DNA of 62,427 nt from Sphingobacteriales bacterium (GTDB taxonomy: Bacteria; Bacteroidota; Bacteroidia; Chitinophagales; JADIYW01). The stretch is from positions 1 to 62,427 of the forward strand of contig CANHGL010000011.1 of NCBI GenBank assembly GCA_947460245.1, written 5' to 3'. The position numbers and the translations under genes are program-made. Positions 46,146-54,837 of this stretch are shown here, piece after piece (position 1 is the stretch's first letter; the number at the start of each line of letters is the position of its first letter). The notes under the pieces are model-generated. The model ran no database searches. It was not told the origin of the DNA and saw nothing but the letters and a program-made list of their open reading frames with translations.

Positions 46146-47378
46146 ATGGAATTAGTTAACGGACAATATCAATTGGGTGGCGTTGCTGTGCTCGATATAT
46201 GCAATGAATTTGGAACACCTCTATATGTCTATGATGGAGCAGTAATAGAGCAGCAATATAACAAGCTCATGAATGCCTTCCCAAATAAAAACATGAAGAT
46301 TAGTTATGCCTGTAAAGCACTTACTAATATTAGCATATTAAAGTTTATAAAAAATCTCGGTGCACACCTGGATACAGTTTCTATACAAGAAGTACAATTG
46401 GGATTAAAGGCAGGATTTGAGCCGCAACATATTATGTATACTCCCAATTGTGTAGGATTTGATGAAATACAGAAAGCAGTAAACCTAGGCGTACAGGTTA
46501 ATATCGATAATATTTCCATCCTCGAGCAGTTTGGGCATTTTTACAGAGATACCTATCCTATATGTATCCGAATTAATCCTCATATTATGGCGGGTGGTAA
46601 TAAGAAGATATCTACCGGACATATCGATTCCAAATTTGGTATTTCCATTTATCAACTTCGGCATCTGGAGCGAGTAGTAGCTTCAAACAATATTAAGGTC
46701 AATGGCCTGCACATGCATACTGGTTCTGATATCCTGGATGCGGATGTTTTCCTACGTGGGGCAGAAATTCTTTTTGAGGCTGCAAAATCTTTCAAGGATT
46801 TGGAGTTCATTGATTTTGGAAGTGGTTTTAAAGTAAAATACAGTGCTGATGACAACACCACAGATATTGAAGAACTGGGTGAAAAACTGGGTGCACGCTT
46901 TGATGAATTTTGCAAAGAGTATGGCCGCGATCTCACTATAGTATTTGAGCCGGGAAAATATCTGGTAAGTGAAAGCGGTTACTTATTTGTGAGCACTAAT
47001 GTAATCAAGCAAACTACTTCTACCGTCTTTGCCGGCGTTGACTCCGGACAGAATCACCTTATCCGCCCGATGATGTATGATGCCTATCATCACATCACCA
47101 ATGTTTCAAACCCAAATGGCACACAACGCATCTACACCGTAGTGGGATATATTTGTGAAACAGACACCTTTGGTTGGGATAGAAAATTAAATGAAGTTCG
47201 GGAAGGCGACATCCTCGCTCTACATAATGCAGGTGCCTATGGCTACTCTATGGCGTCCAATTACAACTCCCGCTACCGACCGGCAGAAGTATTGGTATAT
47301 CATGGAAAAGCCCATTTGATTAGACGCAGGGAGACATTTGACGACTTACTCTCTACTCAAATGGAAGTAGATGTCTAG
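46146..47378 (+). CDS. lysA: Diaminopimelate decarboxylase
   Basis: 410 residues of the PLP-dependent fold III. The Schiff-base Lys is in ISYACKALTNISILKF near residue 55. The GLHMHTGSDI motif, the glycine loop FGSGFKVKY and the C-terminal catalytic Cys in VVGYICETDTFGWDR near 340 are present. It makes lysine from meso-diaminopimelate. It belongs to the same pathway as dapD at 1888. No promoter box or lysine riboswitch was recognised in the 115-bp upstream gap. Confidence 0.95.
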   Translation: MELVNGQYQLGGVAVLDICNEFGTPLYVYDGAVIEQQYNKLMNAFPNKNMKISYACKALTNISILKFIKNLGAHLDTVSIQEVQLGLKAGFEPQHIMYTPNCVGFDEIQKAVNLGVQVNIDNISILEQFGHFYRDTYPICIRINPHIMAGGNKKISTGHIDSKFGISIYQLRHLERVVASNNIKVNGLHMHTGSDILDADVFLRGAEILFEAAKSFKDLEFIDFGSGFKVKYSADDNTTDIEELGEKLGARFDEFCKEYGRDLTIVFEPGKYLVSESGYLFVSTNVIKQTTSTVFAGVDSGQNHLIRPMMYDAYHHITNVSNPNGTQRIYTVVGYICETDTFGWDRKLNEVREGDILALHNAGAYGYSMASNYNSRYRPAEVLVYHGKAHLIRRRETFDDLLSTQMEVDV

Positions 47379-47454
47379 ATATAACAGGCTTGCTTATAGA
47401 CACCTATTACTCTACTAAGCCGATATACTATAAGAATTTATTGGCATTTTAGAT

Positions 47455-47462
47455 TATCTTTA
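47455..47462 (+). promoter_or_regulatory. Possible -7 box TATCTTTA for cysC
   Basis: One mismatch to TAnnTTTG, ending 7 bp before the cysC ATG. No SAM or other riboswitch was seen upstream. Confidence 0.35.
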
Positions 47463-47469
47463 CAGCTAA

Positions 47470-48081
47470 ATGTCAGATAAGACAGCTCATATCCATCCAG
47501 TTTTTCATCAGTTGCTACAGCGTAGCGATAAGGAGTCACTTTTACATCAAAAAGCATTGTGTATTTGGATGACAGGATTATCAGGATCAGGTAAAACTAC
47601 GATTGCCAAGGGATTAGAAAAAAAACTTCAGGAACATGGTATTCTAAGTGTAGTATTAGATGGAGACAATATCAGATCGGGAATAAATAGCAACCTGGGA
47701 TTTAATGAAGTAGACAGAATAGAAAACATTCGTCGCATTGCAGAAGTAACGAAATTATTCTTAAACTGTGGCATTGTTGCTATCAACTGCTTTGTGAGCC
47801 CTACCCAAGAAATCAGAATGCTTGCAAAAAATATTATAGGAGAGCAAGACTTTAAGGAGGTTTATATTAATGCCAGTTTTGATGAATGTGCCCGAAGAGA
47901 TGTGAAAGGATTGTATGAAAAAGCATTGAAAGGGGAAATCAAAGACTTTACAGGTTTAGATGCTCCATTTGAAGCTCCTGAACATCCAGTACTCAAGATT
48001 ATAACAGAAGAACAAACGATTGAAGAAAGTATCGAGACTGTTTTCAATTTCTTTATCGACAAAATAAAAACTAGTAAATAG
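47470..48081 (+). CDS. cysC: Adenylyl-sulfate kinase
   Basis: 203 residues. The P-loop is LSGSGKTTIA, within WMTGLSGSGKTTIAKGLEKK near residue 38. LDGDNIRSGINSNLGF binds APS, and the lid segment FIDKIKT lies at the end. It phosphorylates adenosine phosphosulfate to PAPS. It is first of the cysC-cysD-cysN set and 60 bp upstream of cysD. Confidence 0.95.
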   Translation: MSDKTAHIHPVFHQLLQRSDKESLLHQKALCIWMTGLSGSGKTTIAKGLEKKLQEHGILSVVLDGDNIRSGINSNLGFNEVDRIENIRRIAEVTKLFLNCGIVAINCFVSPTQEIRMLAKNIIGEQDFKEVYINASFDECARRDVKGLYEKALKGEIKDFTGLDAPFEAPEHPVLKIITEEQTIEESIETVFNFFIDKIKTSK

Positions 48082-48141
48082 CAACCAGATAGTCTTGGGA
48101 TACATCTAACTACCCTATACTAATTACTCAATACTAAAATT

Positions 48142-49047
48142 ATGAATGACTATCATTTAAATCACTTAAAAGAACTCGAAGCAGAGTCAATTTATATATT
48201 AAGAGAAGTGGCAGCACAGTTTGAAAATCCATGTTTACTTTTCTCTGGCGGCAAAGACTCCATTACCGTTCTCTACCTCGCATTAAAGGCATTTTATCCG
48301 GCGAATGTGCCATTTACCTTACTGCATGTAGATACCGGACATAATTTTCGGGAAGCATTGGATTACAGAGATGAACTTGTAAAAAAATTTGGATTACGCT
48401 TAATGATAGCCTCTGTTCAGGATGCCATTGATAAAGGATTAGTGCGAGAGGAGAGAGGATTTAATGCAAGCAGAAATGCATTGCAAACAGTACCATTATT
48501 AGAGGCTATTGAAAAAAATAAATTTGATTGCGCGATTGGTGGAGCACGAAGAGATGAAGAGAAGGCACGCGCCAAAGAGCGTTTTTTCTCTCATAGAGAT
48601 GAATTTGGACAATGGGATCCTAAGAATCAACGTCCTGAACTCTGGAATATCTTTAACGGAAGAAAAAATATAGGCGAACACTTCCGCGTTTTTCCAATTA
48701 GCAACTGGACAGAGATGGATGTTTGGCAATACATCTACCAGGAAAATATTCCTATGCCAAACCTTTACTTCTCACATAAAAGAAACGTATTTCTTCGGGA
48801 TGGAGTATGGTATGCCGATTCTGAGTTTATGCAAAAGAAACCGGATGAAGTAGTAGAAGAAAGAGTAGTACGCTTCAGAACAGTAGGAGATATCACCTGC
48901 ACGGGCGCTGTCTTTTCTGAAGCCTCCACATTGGAAGATATTATACAAGAAGTAGCAGCGTCGAGAACAACAGAGAGAGGAACACGTGCCGATGATAAAC
49001 GCAGCGAAGCGGCGATGGAGGACAGAAAAAAAGCCGGATATTTTTAG
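48142..49047 (+). CDS. cysD: Sulfate adenylyltransferase subunit 2
   Basis: 301 residues. The PP-loop SGGKDSITVLYLALKAF near residue 36 is intact. GARRDEEKARAKERFFSHRDEFGQWDPKNQ, here cited by its start GARRDEEKAR, and the MDVWQYIYQENIPMP and DDKRSEAAMEDRKKAGYF ends are standard. It activates sulfate to APS together with CysN. Its stop lies 2 bp from the left inverted repeat of the GxxExxY cassette, which separates it from cysN. Confidence 0.96.
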   Translation: MNDYHLNHLKELEAESIYILREVAAQFENPCLLFSGGKDSITVLYLALKAFYPANVPFTLLHVDTGHNFREALDYRDELVKKFGLRLMIASVQDAIDKGLVREERGFNASRNALQTVPLLEAIEKNKFDCAIGGARRDEEKARAKERFFSHRDEFGQWDPKNQRPELWNIFNGRKNIGEHFRVFPISNWTEMDVWQYIYQENIPMPNLYFSHKRNVFLRDGVWYADSEFMQKKPDEVVEERVVRFRTVGDITCTGAVFSEASTLEDIIQEVAASRTTERGTRADDKRSEAAMEDRKKAGYF

Positions 49048-49049
49048 TC

Positions 49050-49070
49050 TATAACCACATAGATATATAG
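49050..49070 (+). repeat. Left terminal inverted repeat of the GxxExxY cassette
   Basis: TATAACCACATAGA followed by TATATAG. It matches the reverse complement of 49499-49519 at 19 of 21 positions, including a perfect 14-base block. It begins 2 bp after the cysD stop. Confidence 0.9.
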
Positions 49071-49074
49071 AAAA

Positions 49075-49497
49075 TTGGACGCAATATTAACTCAAAAATA
49101 TTTAGATGAACTTACTTATGAAGTAATTGGGGCTGCCATTGAAGTGCACAAAACTATGGGAAGAGGTTTGCTGGAAAGTGTTTACCAGGAATGCATGAAA
49201 GAAGAGTTAACACATAGAAAAATAAATTTTTCATCAGAGTTTAAGATACCGGTCAGCTATAAAACAAAACTACTAAATATTGACTTCAGATGTGATTTAT
49301 TTATAGAGAATTGTTTGGTGATAGAACTTAAAACTGTTACTGAACTAAATTCCATTTTCGAAGCGCAGCTTATGAACTATATGAATCTATTGAAAGCCCC
49401 GAAGGGAATTCTGATAAACTTTAATTGCTATAACCTTTTTAAAGAAGGACAAAAGACATTTGTGAATGAATATTTTAAACAACTACAGAAGAATTAA
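49075..49497 (+). CDS. GxxExxY protein (PD-(D/E)XK nuclease-like)
   Basis: 140 residues from a TTG start; the frame must begin here because the conserved N-terminal helix (LTYEVIGAAIEVHKTMGRGL) lies before any ATG. The name motif GxxExxY is visible as GLLESVYQ. A nuclease-like core has Asp in DFRCDLFIE and ExK in VIELKTV, as in the PDDEXK_3 family. The gene starts 4 bp after the left inverted repeat and ends 1 bp before the right one. Its position inside the cysD-cysN operon has no metabolic logic, which supports insertion. The biological role of the family is not established. Confidence 0.85.
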   Translation: MDAILTQKYLDELTYEVIGAAIEVHKTMGRGLLESVYQECMKEELTHRKINFSSEFKIPVSYKTKLLNIDFRCDLFIENCLVIELKTVTELNSIFEAQLMNYMNLLKAPKGILINFNCYNLFKEGQKTFVNEYFKQLQKN

Positions 49498-49498
49498 C

Positions 49499-49519
49499 CT
49501 ATAATTCTATGTGGTTATA
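49499..49519 (-). repeat. Right terminal inverted repeat of the GxxExxY cassette
   Basis: CTATAATTCTATGTGGTTATA; reverse complement of the left repeat with two differences. Three tandem AATGACT-like units (49523-49540) lie between it and the cysN start region. Confidence 0.9.
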
Positions 49520-49530
49520 ACCAATGACTA

Positions 49531-50811
49531 ATGACTAATGACCAATTCGACTCGAGAGCCTATTTAGACATGGAGTTGCTACGCTTCTCCACAGCGGGAA
49601 GTGTAGACGATGGAAAGTCTACCCTAATAGGAAGATTGCTGTATGACAGTAAATCTATTTTCGAGGATCAGTATGATGCTATAGAAGCTGCCAGTCAGAA
49701 AAGAGGAGAAGAGTATGTAAATCTTGCCTTACTCACGGATGGATTACGCGCAGAACGCGAACAAGGAATTACGATAGATGTGGCTTACCGCTATTTTTCT
49801 ACCCCAAAAAGAAAATTTATTATTGGTGACACACCAGGGCATATTCAATATACCCGCAATATGGTAACAGGAGCATCGACGGCTAATCTGTCTATTATCT
49901 TAGTGGATGCAAGAAAGGGGATTATCGAACAAACCTATCGCCACTCTTATATTGCATCGCTGTTACAAATACCACATATTATTGTCTGTGTAAATAAAAT
50001 GGACCTCGTTAACTGGGATGAAAAAACATTTACCCAAATTGTAAACGATTATAAAGCATTCGCCTCCAAACTCGATGTTAAGGATGTACACTTCATTCCT
50101 ATCTCCGCACTCGAAGGTGATAATGTAGTGAAGAGATCAGAACATATGGATTGGTATGATGGTCCAACTTTATTATACCTTTTGGAAAACATTCATATTG
50201 GCTCTGATCTCAACCATATAGATGCCCGCTTTCCTGTACAATATGTAATCCGTCCGATGAAAAATGAATACCACGACTATCGTGGTTATGCCGGAAGAAT
50301 TGCTGGAGGCGTTTTCAGAGTTGGTGATAAAATAAAGGCATTACCCTCAGGATTCACTTCCAAAATAAAATCCATCAGCACTATGGATGGCGATTTACAG
50401 GAGGCATTTGCTCCTCAGAGTGTAACTATACTGCTCGAGGATGAGATTGACATTTCCCGTGGTGATATGATAGTGCGCGAGAATAATGTTCCCCAGGTAG
50501 AGCAGGAATTTGATGTGATGCTGTGCTGGATGAACGAGAAGAAAATGCAAACCAAAGGAAAGTATATCCTTCGACACACCACGAAAGAATCCAAATGCCT
50601 CATTAAAGAAATTAAATACAAGTTAGACATCAATAACCTGCAACGTGTAGAAAATTGTACAGAACTAGAACTCAATGATATTGCGCGCGTTTCCATACGC
50701 ACTACTGCCCCTCTATTCTTTGATTCTTATAGAAAGAATAGAATTACCGGTAGCCTTATTCTTGTAGATGAAACTACCAATGAAACCGTGGCTGCAGGTA
50801 TGATTGTATAG
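49531..50811 (+). CDS. cysN: Sulfate adenylyltransferase subunit 1 (GTPase)
   Basis: 426 residues of the translation-factor GTPase family. The P-loop reads STAGSVDDGKSTLIGRLLYD, switch II DTPGHIQYTRNM, and the base-binding NKMD and SALEGDN motifs are present. The C-terminal EF-Tu-like barrels follow. There is no fused CysC domain; the kinase is a separate gene here. GTP hydrolysis drives APS synthesis with CysD. It lies 11 bp after the GxxExxY cassette, so its expression must pass through the cassette. Confidence 0.95.
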   Translation: MTNDQFDSRAYLDMELLRFSTAGSVDDGKSTLIGRLLYDSKSIFEDQYDAIEAASQKRGEEYVNLALLTDGLRAEREQGITIDVAYRYFSTPKRKFIIGDTPGHIQYTRNMVTGASTANLSIILVDARKGIIEQTYRHSYIASLLQIPHIIVCVNKMDLVNWDEKTFTQIVNDYKAFASKLDVKDVHFIPISALEGDNVVKRSEHMDWYDGPTLLYLLENIHIGSDLNHIDARFPVQYVIRPMKNEYHDYRGYAGRIAGGVFRVGDKIKALPSGFTSKIKSISTMDGDLQEAFAPQSVTILLEDEIDISRGDMIVRENNVPQVEQEFDVMLCWMNEKKMQTKGKYILRHTTKESKCLIKEIKYKLDINNLQRVENCTELELNDIARVSIRTTAPLFFDSYRKNRITGSLILVDETTNETVAAGMIV

Positions 50812-50950
50812 TAGAGATTAGTGATAGGATATGGAAGAATGGTATATATTTTTGCATTCTCTGCAATATGTCCGGCATTGGATATGAAACTAATTAAGTA
50901 TAGCACATCCGATAAAAGAATCAACTGATAAAAGCATTTTTATCATGGTA

Positions 50951-50970
50951 TAAAGCCTGATCTGGCTTTA
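50951..50970. terminator. Weak terminator-like hairpin after cysN
   Basis: 7-bp stem TAAAGCC/GGCTTTA with a TGATCT loop, followed by TTTAC. It is preceded at 50926-50945 by an 8-bp palindrome TGATAAAA/TTTTATCA. Either could end the cysN transcript. Confidence 0.45.
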
Positions 50971-51007
50971 TTTACACAATGGTATTCCTGAACTCCCAAT
51001 GATTACC

Positions 51008-51015
51008 TATCTTTG
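51008..51015 (+). promoter_or_regulatory. -7 promoter box TATCTTTG for purK
   Basis: Exact TAnnTTTG match ending 6 bp before the purK ATG. The rest of the 210-bp gap after cysN holds only the two hairpins. Confidence 0.5.
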
Positions 51016-51021
51016 TATTAG

Positions 51022-52188
51022 ATGGAGACATCACAAAAAAAATTCCCTGTAATAGGTATTATTGGCGGTGGGCAATTAGGTAAAATGTTCATTCAAAAAG
51101 CCTCGCAGTGGTCTGTTGCAGTAAACATTCTCGATAGAGATAAGGATTGTCCGGCTTCTATCCTATCTAACCAACATCTTATTGGTAGCATAACTGATGG
51201 CAATGAGATTGCTAAACTAGCTGATATCTCAGATATACTCACCTGGGAGATTGAACACATTGATGTAGATAAACTCATTGAACTAAAGCAAGAAGGTAAA
51301 GCTATAATCCCTAATCCGGAGATGCTGAAGATTATCCAGGATAAAGGAAAACAGAAGTTATTTTATCAGGAACATCAGATTCCTACTTCGCCTTTTTTTA
51401 TTTCTAAAAACAAAGAAGCTGTAGCTCAACAAATTGCGGAGAGTGGTTTTAAAAAGGTAGCTGTAAAAGTGCGTACCGGCGGCTATGACGGAAAAGGTGT
51501 CTTCATTTCCGATAGCGCCAGCATTGTGAAAGACCCCTCTGTTATTCCTTTTGATGGTGAATTGATGGTAGAACAATTTATCCCCTGTAAAACGGAGATC
51601 TCTGTTTTAGTAGCCAGAAGTACTAGAGGGGAAATGGCTGCCTATCCCCCTATTGAAATGGAATTTAATCCTGATAGCAATCTGGTCGATTTCCTGATTT
51701 CACCTACCAGCATCCCTTTACATTTGGAACAACGCGCTGAGCAGATTGCATTGCAATGTGCTGAAGCCTTTGGCAGTGCAGGGCTCTTTGCAGTGGAATT
51801 ATTCTTATCTGAAGAAGATGAACTGCTGGTCAATGAAATTGCACCACGGCCGCATAATTCCGCGCACCATACCATAGAGGGGTTTTATACTTCTCAATAT
51901 GAACAGCTATTGCGCATATTATTAGATATCCCACTGGGGAGCACCCATCTTAAGATGCCATGCGCTATGGTTAATATCGTCGGACCTGAAAAAGGTAGTG
52001 GAGCTTATCGTTTAAAATATTTCAAAGAATTAAGCGGGATGAATGGTGTCTATATTCATTTATATGGGAAACATGAAAGCAAACCGAATCGAAAATTGGG
52101 TCATATTACTATCTTACATCACGATAGAAATGAAGTAGTAAGATTGGCAGAGCAAATACGAACTTTGACAGAAATTGAAATCATTTAA
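51022..52188 (+). CDS. purK: 5-(carboxyamino)imidazole ribonucleotide synthase
   Basis: 388 residues of the ATP-grasp superfamily. IGIIGGGQLGKMFIQKAS is the N-terminal nucleotide-fold start. KVAVKVRTGGYDGKGVFI lies in the ATP-grasp core near residue 150. VNEIAPRPHNSAHHTIEG near 270 is a conserved family block. It converts AIR, bicarbonate and ATP to N5-CAIR. It is paired with purE downstream, and the gap between them carries the solo inverted-repeat element. Confidence 0.95.
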   Translation: METSQKKFPVIGIIGGGQLGKMFIQKASQWSVAVNILDRDKDCPASILSNQHLIGSITDGNEIAKLADISDILTWEIEHIDVDKLIELKQEGKAIIPNPEMLKIIQDKGKQKLFYQEHQIPTSPFFISKNKEAVAQQIAESGFKKVAVKVRTGGYDGKGVFISDSASIVKDPSVIPFDGELMVEQFIPCKTEISVLVARSTRGEMAAYPPIEMEFNPDSNLVDFLISPTSIPLHLEQRAEQIALQCAEAFGSAGLFAVELFLSEEDELLVNEIAPRPHNSAHHTIEGFYTSQYEQLLRILLDIPLGSTHLKMPCAMVNIVGPEKGSGAYRLKYFKELSGMNGVYIHLYGKHESKPNRKLGHITILHHDRNEVVRLAEQIRTLTEIEII

Positions 52189-52190
52189 AA

Positions 52191-52248
52191 CTAAACCACT
52201 TAGATACATCGAAAAGAATGGTGAAAAACTATATTTCTATGTGGTTAG
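52191..52248. repeat. Solo inverted-repeat element related to the GxxExxY cassette ends
   Basis: Left arm CTAAACCACTTAGATACATC and right arm CTATATTTCTATGTGGTTAG (52229-52248) form an imperfect hairpin with an 18-nt centre. Both arms resemble the ends of the cassette at 49050-49519. There is no gene inside. It begins 2 bp after the purK stop and ends 13 bp before purE, and would fold in the purKE mRNA. Confidence 0.75.
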
Positions 52249-52261
52249 AAACAAGTAAGAC

Positions 52262-52744
52262 ATGAAACAAGTAGCCATCATCATGGGGTCTGATAGCGAC
52301 TCTCCCGTTATGCAGGAAGCTGCAACTATTCTAGAAACATTAGGTGTAACATATGAATACACAATTATTTCTGCACATCGTACGCCTGAGCGTATGTTCG
52401 AGTTTGCCAAGACTGCACATGAAAAAGGTATAAAAGTAATCATTGCCGGCGCCGGTGGTGCCGCTCATCTTCCAGGCATGGTGGCCGCAATATCTCCATT
52501 GCCAGTGATTGGCGTTCCTATACAAAGCAAGAGCCTCGACGGCATGGATTCCTTATTATCCATTGTACAAATGCCGGGTGGTGTTCCGGTTGCTACGGTT
52601 GCTATCAATGGCGCAAAGAATGCCGGCATTTTAGCCGCACAAATACTTGCCACCAATGACAGCATATTACTGGAGAAAGTAATCTCTTATAAAAAATCCC
52701 TGGAGCAACAGGTGCTGGATAAACTACCTGGCTTTAAGCCTTAA
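52262..52744 (+). CDS. purE: N5-CAIR mutase, class I
   Basis: 160 residues. Hallmarks are [17 protein letters not shown] at the N-terminus, [14 protein letters not shown] near 38, and [14 protein letters not shown] with [20 protein letters not shown] further on. The class I pattern fits a pairing with PurK. It converts N5-CAIR to CAIR in purine synthesis. Its 3' end overlaps the convergent tcdA gene by 11 bp. Confidence 0.96.
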   Translation: MKQVAIIMGSDSDSPVMQEAATILETLGVTYEYTIISAHRTPERMFEFAKTAHEKGIKVIIAGAGGAAHLPGMVAAISPLPVIGVPIQSKSLDGMDSLLSIVQMPGGVPVATVAINGAKNAGILAAQILATNDSILLEKVISYKKSLEQQVLDKLPGFKP

Positions 52745-53459
52745 TCAATTCAGTAATTACTTTGCTGGCACAAACACCCCCAAAAGCGGCGGGCATATAC
52801 GATAAGGTGCCATATGCAGAATGCTTATAATTATTTCCATCAGTCATTATTAATGCATGCTTCGGCGGAGGCTCAGGAGAAAAGACAACATCAAAGCCTG
52901 AATAAATTTTTTCTTTCTTTAATCGTTTACGTATCTCTTGAACAAATACACAATTATGTGTTTTAGAAATATCTGCTATCTCTATTTGCATAGGATCTGT
53001 TTTACCCCCTGCCCCACCACTGCTTATAATTCGCTTTTGCAAGCGGAATGCTGCTATTAATAAATTTAGTTTGGGTGTTAAACTATCAATAGCATCAATA
53101 ATATAATCGTAGTGTGCTGCCTCTATGATTTCATATGCCTTCTCGGGAGAAAGAAATTCTTTTATCACCTCAAGTTGCACTTCAGGATTTATATCTTGGA
53201 TTCGCTGAGCCATCAAATCTGCCTTGGATAATCCATGCGTAGAAGACAGCGCCTGCAATTGTCTGTTTCGGTTGGTTGGATCAACTACATCACCATCCAC
53301 AATAGTCATTTTGCCCACTCCTGCCCTAGCTATAAATTCTGCAGCAAAAGAACCCACTCCTCCCAGCCCAACAATCAGCACATGGGCCTGAGCAAGTTTT
53401 TCTACATTTTGTTCTCCGATAAGTAGTTCCGTACGCGACAGCCAGGCTCTGTTTTTCAT
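52734..53459 (-). CDS. tcdA: tRNA threonylcarbamoyladenosine dehydratase
   Basis: 241 residues of the E1-like ThiF/HesA fold. The ATP-binding loop is [21 protein letters not shown] near residue 30. The [20 protein letters not shown] segment and [20 protein letters not shown] are TcdA family markers. It cyclises t6A to ct6A in tRNA, downstream of the TsaC-type gene at 153. The adenylating site lacks the CxxC zinc ligands of MoeB, as expected. Confidence 0.92.
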   Translation of the reverse strand: MKNRAWLSRTELLIGEQNVEKLAQAHVLIVGLGGVGSFAAEFIARAGVGKMTIVDGDVVDPTNRNRQLQALSSTHGLSKADLMAQRIQDINPEVQLEVIKEFLSPEKAYEIIEAAHYDYIIDAIDSLTPKLNLLIAAFRLQKRIISSGGAGGKTDPMQIEIADISKTHNCVFVQEIRKRLKKEKIYSGFDVVFSPEPPPKHALIMTDGNNYKHSAYGTLSYMPAAFGGVCASKVITELIKA

Positions 53460-53570
53460 GTATAAACCTTTTTGTAAATATCTTCAATTCATTAACAGCT
53501 TACAAATTCTTTGTTAGCAAAATGTAGATAAGTTTAGCTAAACATCGAATTGATTTGCAACACGCTAAAT

Positions 53571-53578
53571 TATCTTTA
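53571..53578 (+). promoter_or_regulatory. Possible -7 box TATCTTTA for rnhB
   Basis: One mismatch to TAnnTTTG; it ends 4 bp before the rnhB ATG. A TTG at 53550-53552 lies 18 bp upstream, which fits the -33 element. Confidence 0.5.
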
Positions 53579-53582
53579 GATA

Positions 53583-54176
53583 ATGCTAGCGCGATATCCT
53601 TCAAACAAAACCGTATGCGGAGTTGATGAAGCCGGACGGGGTTGTCTTGCTGGTCCTGTAGTGGCTGCTGCAGTAATTCTTCCTAAAGATTTTTCTCACA
53701 ATTGGCTGAACGACTCCAAACAACTTAGTCAGGAACAACGGGAAATCTTACGTCCAATTATTGAAGAACATGCTATAAGTTACGGTGTAGGTATTATAGA
53801 CAATACCATTATAGATGAGGTAAATATCCTGCAGGCAACTTTTCTTGCTATGCATCAGGCAATTGCATTCTTAAAGAAAAAACCTACACTGTTGTTGATT
53901 GATGGCAATCGTTTCAAACCTTATGAGAATATCAAACATGAAACGGTAATCCAGGGAGATGGAATATTTATGGAAATTGCCGCAGCTTCTATATTGGCAA
54001 AGACCTACAGAGATGAGCTGATGCTACAACTGCACAACGAATTTCCTCATTATGAATGGCAAAATAATAAAGGATATCCTACTTTAAAACACAGGAAGGC
54101 TATACAAGACTTTGGAGATTGTAAATATCACAGAAAATCCTTCACGCTACTAAAAGCAGAAACGCAAGAAGATTAA
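53583..54176 (+). CDS. rnhB: Ribonuclease HII
   Basis: 197 residues. The DEAGRG site with catalytic Asp and Glu is CGVDEAGRGCLAGPVVAAAV near residue 14, and the third acid lies in LLLIDGNRFKP near 101. It removes RNA from RNA-DNA hybrids and single ribonucleotides from DNA. It is convergent with the acyltransferase gene, overlapping by 4 bp. Confidence 0.95.
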   Translation: MLARYPSNKTVCGVDEAGRGCLAGPVVAAAVILPKDFSHNWLNDSKQLSQEQREILRPIIEEHAISYGVGIIDNTIIDEVNILQATFLAMHQAIAFLKKKPTLLLIDGNRFKPYENIKHETVIQGDGIFMEIAAASILAKTYRDELMLQLHNEFPHYEWQNNKGYPTLKHRKAIQDFGDCKYHRKSFTLLKAETQED

Positions 54177-54757
54177 CTCCAGCGCTCATCCGTTACACAA
54201 CGGTTTGGGTATTTACCCAAATGAGTCTTGTCTTTATAGTAATCCATAATTTCCCGCATGTCCTTATCCATGTCCCCACTTGGGTAGAATATTTTGTCTA
54301 CTATACCTTCTTTTACGTCAAAATCCAGATAACCCAGTGCAATTGGCACATTGGCATTCACCGCAACATGATAGAAACCCGTTTTCCATTGCTTACGTTT
54401 ACCACGTGAACCCTCCGGTGTGATAACCATACAAATCTTTTTCTCTCTTTTTATAGCCTGCACCATAGCATCCACCAAACTTAATCTTCGTCTACTTCCA
54501 TCTTTAGGCATTCTGTCGATGGGAATACAACCTAAATAGCGCAATAGCCAATTTAAGGGCCAGAAGAAAGCTTCTTTTTTTACGGCAATCTTTGCCGGAA
54601 TTTTTGCCATCACAAATATTGCTTTACCTAATGCCATATCCCAGGCGGATGTGTGCGGTGCCACGATGAGGACACACTTATCTATGGGCTTCAGCACGTC
54701 GACGTTATACGTCCAGCCCTTCAGTATTAAAATCAATTTAGAGATAATCTTCAGCAT
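54173..54757 (-). CDS. 1-acyl-glycerol-3-phosphate acyltransferase-like protein, copy 1
   Basis: 194 residues of the PlsC superfamily. Motif I is APHTSAWDMALGKAIF (HxxxxD), motif II region GCIPIDRMPKDGSRRR, and motif III TPEGSRGKRKQWKTGFYHVA. One short hydrophobic segment suggests inner-membrane association. It is a paralogue of the next gene. The exact acyl donor and acceptor are not known; this short branch differs from classical PlsC. Confidence 0.85.
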   Translation of the reverse strand: MLKIISKLILILKGWTYNVDVLKPIDKCVLIVAPHTSAWDMALGKAIFVMAKIPAKIAVKKEAFFWPLNWLLRYLGCIPIDRMPKDGSRRRLSLVDAMVQAIKREKKICMVITPEGSRGKRKQWKTGFYHVAVNANVPIALGYLDFDVKEGIVDKIFYPSGDMDKDMREIMDYYKDKTHLGKYPNRCVTDERWS

Positions 54758-54774
54758 AGGCTAAATTCAGAAGA

Positions 54775-54782
54775 CAAAGGTA
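54775..54782 (-). promoter_or_regulatory. -7 promoter box TACCTTTG for the first acyltransferase
   Basis: Exact TAnnTTTG match on the minus strand, 17 bp upstream of the ATG. Confidence 0.45.
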
Positions 54783-54837
54783 AGCGTAAGATGTGTTAAT
54801 TTACTCCTTACAAGCGACTAACTGGTTGCAGTTATCT

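Larger units (their letters stand above)
49050..49519. mobile_element. Putative 470-bp inverted-repeat-bounded cassette carrying one GxxExxY gene
   Basis: The element is cysD stop + 2 bp to 49519, just before the cysN start. It consists of 21-bp inverted repeats flanking a single gene that occupies about 90% of it. No transposase and no obvious target-site duplication. The same repeat pair, without the gene, occurs at 52191-52248. Mobility is inferred from this pattern only. Confidence 0.6.

Noticed and set aside
47379-47469. Possible SAM or sulfur riboswitch upstream of cysC
   Set aside because: Only 91 bp, AT-rich, with no conserved stem or terminator; just a promoter-like box.
49523-49541. 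Tandem AATGACT units before cysN considered as a target-site duplication of the cassette
   Set aside because: They occur on the right side only; the left flank has no matching copy.
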